22,362 bases of DNA, taken from positions 1 through 22,362 of the forward strand of contig SLDE01000190.1 in the NCBI GenBank assembly GCA_007125455.1, written 5' to 3'. This document shows positions 1-6,800 of the stretch, piece after piece. The DNA comes from Ectothiorhodospiraceae bacterium. Lineage in GTDB: Bacteria > Pseudomonadota > Gammaproteobacteria > Thiohalomonadales > Thiohalomonadaceae. A program made the translations under genes and the position numbers. Below the pieces are notes generated by a model. It worked only from the letters and a program-made list of their open reading frames with translations. It had not been told where the DNA came from and did not search any database. Within the stretch, counting starts at the first letter, position 1. Each line of letters starts with the position of its first letter.

Positions 1-629
1 ATGGTGAGCAGACGGGTGAAGACGATGCCGTGGTCGTCGAACAGGCGCTGGCGGTAGTCCTGCTCCAGGGCCTGTTGTGGCGGCGGCAGTTGCGGGCCTT
101 GGGGGTTGTAGACCAGATGCAGCGGTTTGTCGGGATCATGGCCATAGCCGAGGGCATTGAGTGTCTTGAGTCCCTGGATGCTGCCATCGTAGGTTCCCTT
201 GCCACGCTGGGCATCGACATTCTCTTGCAGATAACAGGGCAGCGAGGCGATCACCTCCACGCCCTGCTCGGCGAGGAATTCGGCCAGCCCCTGCTGGCCG
301 GGCTCTTGCAGGATGGTGAGGTTGCAACGATCAAAGACCTGTAAACCACGCGCGCGGGCGGCGCGCACCAGTTCACGAAACTGCGGGTGCAGCTCGGGGG
401 CGCCGCCGGTGATGTCGAGGGTCTGGATCGGCAGGCCATCGAGCACCTGGAGCAGGTCGGCGATGGTCTGCTCGCTCATCTGCTCGGTGCGATTTGGCCC
501 GGCGTTCACATGGCAGTGCAGGCACTGCTGGTTGCAGCGGTAGCCCAGGTTGACCTGTAGGGTGTGCAACGAACCCCGGTGCAGGGCGGGAAAGGGGTAT
601 TGTTTCAGTTCGGGCTGGGGGTTAAGCAT
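1..629 (-). CDS. arsS: ArsS-type radical SAM protein, 5' part (runs off the left edge)
   Basis: Reading the minus strand from an ATG at 629 gives 209 uninterrupted codons up to the window edge, so the C-terminal part is missing. The N-terminus carries LGYRCNQQCLHCHVNAGP with a CxxxCxxC cluster (Cys31, Cys35, Cys38) that would bind the SAM-cleaving [4Fe-4S] cluster, followed by TLDITGGAPELHPQFR, the glycine-rich SAM-binding strand. This combination, with the later ASLPCYL and GKGTYDGSIQGL blocks, is typical of the arsenosugar-biosynthesis radical SAM family (ArsS, about 310-330 residues), which adds the 5'-deoxyadenosyl group to a methylated arsenical. AAAGGA lies 8-9 nt before the start. An ArsM methyltransferase, its usual partner, would have to lie outside the window. 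The family call is firm; the arsenic substrate is inferred from the family. The gene is divergent from the toxin-antitoxin pair to its right. Confidence 0.85.
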   Translation of the reverse strand, partial: MLNPQPELKQYPFPALHRGSLHTLQVNLGYRCNQQCLHCHVNAGPNRTEQMSEQTIADLLQVLDGLPIQTLDITGGAPELHPQFRELVRAARARGLQVFDRCNLTILQEPGQQGLAEFLAEQGVEVIASLPCYLQENVDAQRGKGTYDGSIQGLKTLNALGYGHDPDKPLHLVYNPQGPQLPPPQQALEQDYRQRLFDDHGIVFTRLLT

Positions 630-650
630 GCACTAATCCTTTCGTTCAAC

Positions 651-680
651 TTGCTACAATTGTGGCATGTTACTACAATT
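651..680 (+). promoter_or_regulatory. Promoter and likely operator of the ParD-like/ParE-like operon
   Basis: TTGCTA (651-656) and TACAAT (674-679) are separated by 17 nt, a good sigma-70 arrangement. The octamer CTACAATT occurs twice as a direct repeat (654-661 and 673-680), once overlapping the -35 and once covering the -10; the left copy also sits in the palindrome ACAATTGT (656-663). Such iterons over the core promoter suit autorepression by the antitoxin or the toxin-antitoxin complex. The operator role is an inference. Confidence 0.6.
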
Positions 681-706
681 ATTCAAACCCTGAGGAGGAG
701 ATGGTC

Positions 707-928
707 ATGGCTACAGGCAGTATACGTTTGGATCAGGAGCTTATCGAGAAGGCTACCATTATCGCCAAGGCGCTTAACCGCACTGCGCCCAAACAGATCG
801 AGCATTGGGCAAAAATCGGCGAGATCATGGAGGACAACCCGGATCTACCCTATGAGTTTGTCAGGCAGGCGATCATCGCCAAGGCCGAACGGGAAGCCGG
901 AAAACTGGAGAGCTACGACTTTGGTTAA
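707..928 (+). CDS. ParD-like antitoxin of a type II toxin-antitoxin system
   Basis: A 73-residue protein beginning MATGSIRLDQELIEKA. It has a short N-terminal strand (SIRLDQEL) followed by helices, as in ribbon-helix-helix DNA-binding antitoxins, and the RTAPKQIEHWAKIGEIME stretch is characteristic of the ParD-like antitoxin family. The start at 707 is chosen because GGAGGAG (694-700) sits 6-7 nt upstream; an in-frame ATG at 701 directly abuts that ribosome binding site and the more upstream 662 ATG overlaps the promoter. It should bind and neutralise the toxin encoded next and repress the shared promoter through the repeated octamer. Its reading frame overlaps the toxin start by 8 nt, which points to translational coupling. 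The family assignment is by recognition of sequence pattern and gene pairing. Confidence 0.8.
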   Translation: MATGSIRLDQELIEKATIIAKALNRTAPKQIEHWAKIGEIMEDNPDLPYEFVRQAIIAKAEREAGKLESYDFG

Positions 929-1208
929 GGCCACCCATGTCCTGCAGACACCCGCCTTCAAAAAAGCGGTAAAGAAGCTCAAGGCCCGTCAAAAGCAAGA
1001 GTTGGATAGCGTCATCAAGGCGCTGATGGACGATCCCACGCTAGGAGAGAAGAAAAAAGGCGATCTCTCCTTCCTGCGTGTATATAAATTCAAGATGGAC
1101 AAACAGCTAACCCTGTTGGGGTACAGCTTTGACGATGGTGCCCTGATCCTCGAATTGCTGGCCTTGGGAGCGCATGAGAACTTCTATCGCGATATCAAAC
1201 GGCGTTAA
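921..1208 (+). CDS. ParE/RelE-fold toxin of a type II toxin-antitoxin system
   Basis: A 95-residue basic protein that pairs with the preceding antitoxin. The start is read as TTG at 921 because GGAGAG (907-912) lies 8 nt upstream and no ATG or GTG is suitably placed; this makes an 8-nt overlap with the antitoxin. The protein begins VLQTPAFKKAVKKLKARQKQ after the first few residues, two lysine-rich helices, then DPTLGEKKKGDLSFLRVYKF and LTLLGYSFDDGALILELL, the beta-sheet core of RelE/ParE-fold toxins, and ends ALGAHENFYRDIKRR. The helix-helix-sheet order and the final HENFYRDIKR block match the ParE-like toxin family usually encoded with ParD-like antitoxins. Whether it cuts mRNA or attacks gyrase cannot be read from the sequence. 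Its TAA stop (1206-1208) coincides with the edge of an inverted-repeat element. Confidence 0.78.
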   Translation: MVKATHVLQTPAFKKAVKKLKARQKQELDSVIKALMDDPTLGEKKKGDLSFLRVYKFKMDKQLTLLGYSFDDGALILELLALGAHENFYRDIKRR

Positions 1209-1439
1209 GGAGGCAGGTCAAAATAATATTGTCAACACCGAGGGCGTGCCTGGGCCATCAATGCAAGGCGCGTTTCGCAGGGAATGGCCGCTCCCTTGCC
1301 AAGAAACGCACAAACTCGCCGGGAGCGAGTTTGGACCGCCGCAGGCGGGCCCGCAGGGCAGGCTCCAGGGATGGAGTCTGCAACACAGCAGTGATGGCCC
1401 AGGCGCGGCCGAATGTAAATATTATTTTGACCTGCCTCC
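1209..1439. mobile_element. MITE-like inverted-repeat element, 231 bp, non-coding
   Basis: A perfect 23-bp inverted repeat joins 1208-1230 to 1418-1440 (outer sequence AGGAGGCAGGTCAAAATAAT). A second perfect 13-bp inverted repeat, GCCTGGGCCATCA, joins 1248-1260 to 1392-1404, so the two ends form long imperfect arms. The middle holds more hairpins, for example AAACTCGC (1312-1319) with GCGAGTTT (1325-1332) and GCGTTTC (1270-1276) with GAAACGC (1303-1309). TAA lies at both borders (1206-1208 and 1440-1442), a possible 3-bp target duplication. No convincing gene is inside; open frames across it look accidental. Size, long terminal inverted repeats and lack of coding content fit a non-autonomous miniature inverted-repeat element. 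An alternative is a large transcribed RNA hairpin. The remaining gap to 1513 shows nothing clear. Confidence 0.62.
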
Positions 1440-1513
1440 TAAGCATTCGGGGCGATCTCGCTGGTCTTCAATTCAACAATATGAGCTGACATGAGGCCTA
1501 GCCCGAACAGCAT

Positions 1514-1813
1514 TCAAAATCCTTGCATTAGAAAGTCCACCGCAGCAACGATCTCATCGCGATGATGTGCAAGTGATGCTACGGGCTTGCGCAATATGTT
1601 CACAGGCACCGCTGCCATGAACTGGGTATTCATCACCAGCGGCTCGTCATGCAGGGAAAAACAGGGATTCAGTGTCTTGGCTGGCTTGGGAGATTGTTTG
1701 GCAGGCAGGAGCGGAACGACAATGCGGGTATTCAAATGGCTGAGCAGGTCGGCCTGAATGTCCAATAGCAGACCTCCACCATCCGGGTTTTGATAGACAT
1801 CAAAACGGGCCAT
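1514..1813 (-). CDS. ccdB: CcdB-family toxin (gyrase poison)
   Basis: A 99-residue protein starting MARFDVYQNPDGGGLLLDIQ. The pattern FDVYxN, LLLDIQADLL, LNTRIVVPLLP, then MNTQFMAAVPVNILRKPVASLAHHRDEI and a final helix VAAVDFLMQGF is that of CcdB, which traps DNA gyrase. The C-terminus ends in MQGF, lacking the Trp-Gly-Ile end of the F-plasmid toxin; as far as I recall, chromosomal CcdB of the Vibrio type also lacks that tryptophan, so loss of activity cannot be concluded. The ATG (1813-1811) shares its A with the TAA stop of ccdA (TAATG), so the two are translationally coupled. An in-frame extension upstream is just the overlap with ccdA. Chromosomal ccdAB pairs are common in accessory regions. 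Confidence 0.86.
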   Translation of the reverse strand: MARFDVYQNPDGGGLLLDIQADLLSHLNTRIVVPLLPAKQSPKPAKTLNPCFSLHDEPLVMNTQFMAAVPVNILRKPVASLAHHRDEIVAAVDFLMQGF

Positions 1814-2040
1814 TAGAATCCTCGGTAGTGAGCCAAGGGCAGGCCATATTGCTCGACGTGCTGGTTGGACGAATTCAGTGCCTCGCGATTCGCTTCCAAC
1901 CACAGGGCGGCGCGCTTTTCTGCGATTGCCTTGCTTACCCCCAGCTCGGCGGCCTGGGAAATATTCACGTTCAATGCCCTGGCGGCCTCAAGCACCGGGA
2001 CACTGATGGTGACATTGGTTGCCTTACGTAACTGCGCCAT
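1813..2040 (-). CDS. ccdA: CcdA-family antitoxin
   Basis: A 75-residue protein starting MAQLRKATNVTISVPVLEAA. The N-terminal half (KATNVTISVPVLEAARALNVNISQAAELGV) is the ribbon-helix-helix DNA-binding domain of CcdA, and the C-terminal half ends SSNQHVEQYGLPLAHYRGF, matching the flexible toxin-binding tail with its conserved GLPLxxYRxF block. It should neutralise CcdB and repress the operon. AGG sits 9 nt before the ATG at 2040. Upstream, two copies of a self-complementary octamer overlap the probable promoter and are the natural operator candidates. The reading frame is intact and full length, so the module is probably functional. Confidence 0.86.
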   Translation of the reverse strand: MAQLRKATNVTISVPVLEAARALNVNISQAAELGVSKAIAEKRAALWLEANREALNSSNQHVEQYGLPLAHYRGF

Positions 2041-2090
2041 GTTCTGTACCTGCTCGTTTCTCCCACGGCGATGCCGCTCTCAATGCCCGA

Positions 2091-2119
2091 AGTATATGCG
2101 CATCTTTATGCGCATGCCA
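2091..2119 (-). promoter_or_regulatory. Probable ccdAB promoter with tandem palindromic operator
   Basis: On the minus strand TATACT (2096-2091) is a good -10; the matching -35 (TGGCAT, 2119-2114, 17-nt spacer) is weak. Two copies of the perfect palindrome ATGCGCAT occupy 2096-2103 and 2108-2115, 12 bp from centre to centre, filling the spacer between the two boxes. Two palindromes about one helical turn apart fit cooperative binding by dimeric ribbon-helix-helix CcdA. The role as operator is inferred from position. Confidence 0.5.
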
Positions 2120-2148
2120 CACCCCTGCTGCCACAAGCTGCCAGATTG

Positions 2149-3804
2149 TCACCCCCGCCGCCAGGCATGATAACGCGCCAACCAGGCCAATAGGCGTTGC
2201 GGCGCATGGGCCTTGCGCCACTCGCCGGCGGTGTATTTGTTGGCCTCGGCCAGGGTGGGATAGATGTGGATGGTGGCGAGGATCTTGTTCAGCCCCAGGC
2301 CATGGCGCATCGCCAGTACGAACTCGGCCAGCAGCTCTCCGGCCTGCTCGGCGACGATGGTCACCCCGAGGATGTGGTCTTTGCCCGGCACGGTGAGTAC
2401 CTGGATAAAGCCCTCATTGCTGCCATCGACGATGGCCCGGTCCAGCTCTTCCAGATGGTAGCGGGTCAGCTCGTAGGGGATCCCTTTGGCCTTGGCCTGC
2501 TGCTCATTGAGGCCGACCCGCGCCACCTCCGGGTCGATAAAGGTACACCAGGGGATCACCGAGTAGTCGGCCTTGAAGCGCCACCACTGGCCAAACAGGG
2601 CATTGACCGTGGCAAACCAGGCCTGGTGGGCGGCGGTGTGGGTGAACTGGTAGGGGCCGGCCACATCCCCGGCGGCGAGGATGTGGGGGTAGAGGGTTTC
2701 CAGGTAATCGTTGGTGACCACAGTACGCTGGGTTTCGATCCCCAGTGCCTCCAGGCCGTAGCCCTCCAGACGTGGCACGCGCCCCACCGCGCAGAGCAGG
2801 GCGTCGAACTCGATACGTCGTTGCTCGCTGCCCTGTTGCACCACGATAAAACGCCGCTGCCCTTCCCGTTCGCAGCGCAGGGCCTCATGGTCGACAAGCA
2901 CCTCCACCCCACTCTCACCCAGGGCCTTGTGAGCCAACGCGGAAACCGCTTCGTCCTCATTGGGTAGCAGGCGCGGGCCGCGCTGAACTTGCATGACCTG
3001 TGAACCCAGCCGGGCCATGGCCTGGGCCAGTTCGCAGCCGATCGGCCCGCCACCCAGCACTACCAACCGGGCAGGTGGCTGTTCCATTTCAGATAATGTC
3101 TGCCAGAGAGTATCGCTGGTGAGATAGCCCACCTCATCGATCCCCGGCAGCGGCGGCACAAAGGGGCGCGCCCCGGTGGCGATGAGCACCGCGCGGGTGG
3201 TGAGGCGTTGTTCACTGCCATCCTCAGCGGTGATGACCACCGTCCACGGGTCGATCAGGCGGGCGTGGCCCTGCAACACCTCCACCCCCAGGGATTGGTA
3301 GCGTTCGATACTGTCGTGGGGGGCGATGCGGTCGATCACTTGCTGCACCCGCGACATCATCTGGCGAAACGCGAATACCGGCTCCGTCGCCTGGAGACCG
3401 TAGCGTTCCGCATGGCGCATGCGGTGGGCCTGTTTGGCGCTCTGGATCAGTGCCTTGCTGGGCACACAGCCGGTATTGAGGCAGTCGCCACCCATCTTGT
3501 GGGCCTCCACCAGGGTGACCCTGGCCTTCACCGTGGCAGCGATATAGGCACTGACCAGCCCCGCCGCCCCGGCGCCGATGACGATCAGGTTGCGATCGTA
3601 GTGTTTGGGGCGGGGCCAGTGCCCATGGGAGCGGTGCCAGCGGTGATAGCGATACACCAGCCAGGCAGCGGCTAGCAACAGGCCCAGTAGCGACAGGGCC
3701 AGCAGCCCCTGTAACAAGAGTAGCGCAGCGGTGGGGTTTAGCAGTAGGCCCCCCAGGGCAAGCAGCAGGATTATCGCAACGCCCAGTGCGACCTGACGGA
3801 ACAT
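2149..3804 (-). CDS. Membrane-anchored FAD-dependent pyridine nucleotide-disulfide oxidoreductase (mercuric reductase/dihydrolipoyl dehydrogenase-like)
   Basis: A 551-residue protein with two hydrophobic segments (about 5-22 and 27-50) and a basic linker, followed by a complete class I disulfide-oxidoreductase fold: FAD-binding VIGAGAAGLV (75-84), redox disulfide GGDCLNTGCVPSKA (Cys108, Cys113), NAD(P)-binding VVLGGGPIGCELAQA near 250-264, second FAD motif ILAAGDVAG, and the dimerisation domain ending IHIYPTLAEANK (His513, Tyr515). Where lipoamide dehydrogenases and glutathione reductases have HPT, this has YPT, so the usual catalytic histidine is a tyrosine, as in mercuric-reductase-like relatives. 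The N-terminal metal-binding domain and the C-terminal vicinal cysteines of true MerA are absent, so mercury reduction is not supported. It starts 12 nt after the stop of the GGDEF-EAL gene with GGGAG/GAGG ribosome binding sequences, so the two form an operon. The substrate is unknown. Confidence 0.85.
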   Translation of the reverse strand: MFRQVALGVAIILLLALGGLLLNPTAALLLLQGLLALSLLGLLLAAAWLVYRYHRWHRSHGHWPRPKHYDRNLIVIGAGAAGLVSAYIAATVKARVTLVEAHKMGGDCLNTGCVPSKALIQSAKQAHRMRHAERYGLQATEPVFAFRQMMSRVQQVIDRIAPHDSIERYQSLGVEVLQGHARLIDPWTVVITAEDGSEQRLTTRAVLIATGARPFVPPLPGIDEVGYLTSDTLWQTLSEMEQPPARLVVLGGGPIGCELAQAMARLGSQVMQVQRGPRLLPNEDEAVSALAHKALGESGVEVLVDHEALRCEREGQRRFIVVQQGSEQRRIEFDALLCAVGRVPRLEGYGLEALGIETQRTVVTNDYLETLYPHILAAGDVAGPYQFTHTAAHQAWFATVNALFGQWWRFKADYSVIPWCTFIDPEVARVGLNEQQAKAKGIPYELTRYHLEELDRAIVDGSNEGFIQVLTVPGKDHILGVTIVAEQAGELLAEFVLAMRHGLGLNKILATIHIYPTLAEANKYTAGEWRKAHAPQRLLAWLARYHAWRRG

Positions 3805-3816
3805 GGCCTCAACTCC

Positions 3817-6800
3817 CTAATCGATATATGCGTTCAGTTTAGCCAATAATCGTTCCCGTAGGGCATACAACTGCGCGACCCCCTGCATGGCCTCTTCGTG
3901 ATGACCACTATCCTGCAGTTCGTACAGGTTCTGCGCCACTTGATGCACCTGACGATGTAGCATGTCGATAGGGCCGAAGCCAGGTTCATTGTGGTAGCCG
4001 GAGCGCTGCAACCAGAGATCGAAGCGGCACTGGTGGATATCGAGCGGGGGCCTGTCCTGGAGGCCCTTCTTTAGCGCATCGACAATGTCGTCGATCCAGA
4101 CGCTGTGCGCGATCCCCGCATAGAGCAGCGGCAGCGCCTCGCGCGTAAGGTGTCGGATCTGCGCCCAATGGGCAGGCGGCTGCCAACGCCCGGCCCAGAG
4201 GAGTAGCTCGTCGGCAGGCATGGGGCGGGCTATGCCATACCCCTGCGCCAGATCGCAACCAATACGCAGCAACATATCCCCATGCGCGATGGTTTCTACC
4301 CCCTCGGCGATCACCTGGCGATTAAAGGCACCCGCCAGGCTCAATACCCCCTCAAGGATCGCCAGATCGTCGGGATCAGCCAGGATGTCGCGCACGAAGC
4401 TTTGATCCATTTTGACGGTACCGGCGGGCAGGCGCTTGAGATAGGTCAACGAGGAATAACCGGTGCCAAAGTCATCCAGCGAAACGGCCACCCCCAGGCT
4501 GCGGCATCGCTCCAACAGCGAGGAGACCTGCGCCAAATCACCCAGGGCACTGGTCTCCAGCACCTCCAGCTCAAATGCGCCGGGTAATACCTCGGGCTCC
4601 GCCGCCAACATCTCCTCAAGACGTTCCGGAAAGTTGGCCTGACGCAATTGCATGGCACCGATATTCACACTGACCGGGATCAACCGCCCCTGCCGCTGCC
4701 AGTCGGCCACCTGCGCAAGTGCGGTACGAATCACCCAATCTCCCATCTCGACGGCCAGCGGGTGATCCTCGATCATCGGCAGGAATTCAGCAGGAGACAA
4801 CAGGCCACGCTCTGGGTGGCGCCAGCGGATCAGTGCCTCGGCACCGACCACCTTGCCGAGGCGCATATTCACCTTGGGTTGGTAATAGAGCACGAACTCA
4901 TCCGCCTTCAAGGCCTTGGCGAGTCGGTCCTGGCTCTCGTGGTGGATACGCACGCTGCGGTCATGAGCCGCGTCGAAGACATGATAGCGCCCCCGACCTG
5001 CCAGCTTGGCCTGATACATCGCCTGGTCCGCCTGGCGCATGAGCTGTTCGGCCTCCACTGGTTCATCCTGCGGATAGAGGGTCAGGCCCAGGCTGGCAGT
5101 GACATGTAAGTCCTGTCCTTCGATGGTCACCGGGAGGGCGGCGGCATCGAGCAGGCGGGTCAGCATGGGGACACAGCTGGGTATATCGGGAAGATCCTGC
5201 AACACGGCAACAAACTCATCGCCACCGATCCGTGACAGGGTATCCCCTTCACGCAACACCGCCCGCATGCGCGCGGCGATGTTCATCAGCATCTCGTCGC
5301 CTGCGGCATGACCGTGGCGATCATTAACCACTTTAAAGCCATCCAGATCCAGAAACACCACCGCCAGATGCTGCTTACGCCGCAGCGCTTGCGCCATCGC
5401 CTGTTGCAGACGGTCGGCCAGCAACACCCGGTTAGGCAGATTGGTCAGGGCATCGTAGTGGGCGACGTGCTCCAGTTGACGCTGATGGTCCTTGATCGCG
5501 GTGATATCGGTGGAGATCCCCAGGATGCCGACAACCTGTTCAGTGTTATCTTGTGCGAAGATCGGCGTCTTGATCTCCAGATACACCCGTGATTGACCGT
5601 CGGTATCAACGGTTTCGACCTCCTCGGAGGTATGCTCACCATGCAGCACCCGTCGGTCGATCGCACGCAAGCGCCGGGCGGTACTCGCGGAAAAGAAACG
5701 CGTATCATCACTGCCGGGCAGGGATTCCAGTGTGCAGCCAAATCGCGTCAGGGTGATGCGGTTGGCATAGGTATAGCGGGACTGGGGGTCCTTCATGTAG
5801 ATAAAGGAGGCAACATGGTCCAGGGCCTCGCGAAAACGCTGGTTCTCTTCGTTAATCGTGTGTAGCGCCTGCTCTGACTCCCTGCGTACGGTGATGTCGG
5901 TGATCACGCCATACCACAGGATGGAGCCATCGTCTTCGCGATGGGGCACGGCCTCACCACGCACCCACAGCTCGCGGCCATCGGCCAGGCGGGTGCGATA
6001 TTCCTCACGCCAGGGGGTGAGTGTCTCTGCCGAGGCCTTGAGCGAGGCCGTTACCCCCTCACGATCATCGGGATGGATAACATTGAACATTGGCGTGGCA
6101 TCGTCCATCACCTCTTGCGGGGTGATGCCATACACCAGTCGCATCCCCTCACTGGCGTAGGGAAAGCAGGAGCGCCCATCCGGATACAGTCGATACTCAT
6201 ACACCGCACCGGGGATGCGGCTGGTGACGGTATTGAAGCGCTCCAGCATACGGCTTAGATCCTGCTCGCGCACGCGAATCATCGCCGTCAGTTGCTCGGC
6301 GATACGCTCTGCCCGGCGCTGGGTGTTGGTCATACTGAGCATCAGTGCAAACAGCAGCCCACTGAGCAACAGGCCCGCGATCAGGGTACTCCATACCGGC
6401 AGATAAGTGACCCCGCCGCTGTAGAGATGGTCGAAGGCCAACTGCCAGCGGGTGCCGTTAAAGTCGATCTCGCGCCGCTGCGCAAAGGGACGATGTGTCT
6501 CCACCCCGTATTCGTAGTTGGCAAACAGCAGGTTTTGCGGGGCAGACAGATCGTCGTAGATGCGGATCCCCACGGCGTCCTGTTCGAGGGTCTCCCAGTC
6601 ACTCAGAATATCCCGCATCAGGTCGTGCATGCGAAAGGGGCTGTAGGACCAGCCATAGAGTGCGGCACGGCGCTGCTCGATCGTCTCCAGCGGCATCCCC
6701 TTGCGGTAGATCGGCACATACATCACGGTGCCCGCTTGCACATCGACCTCGGGCTCTTGCACCAATGCAAGCTTGCCGCTCAGGGCGGCCCTGCCGGTAT

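Noticed and set aside
1174..1494. Short open frames across the inverted-repeat element on both strands
   Set aside because: They run through the palindromic arms and hairpins and have no domain; similar frames appear wherever such an element inserts.
2197..2967. Open frame of 256 codons on the plus strand
   Set aside because: Antisense to the disulfide oxidoreductase; translation shows low-complexity G/V/H-rich composition and no motif.
2149..3804. True mercuric reductase (merA)
   Set aside because: No N-terminal heavy-metal-binding domain, no C-terminal vicinal cysteine pair and no mer genes nearby.
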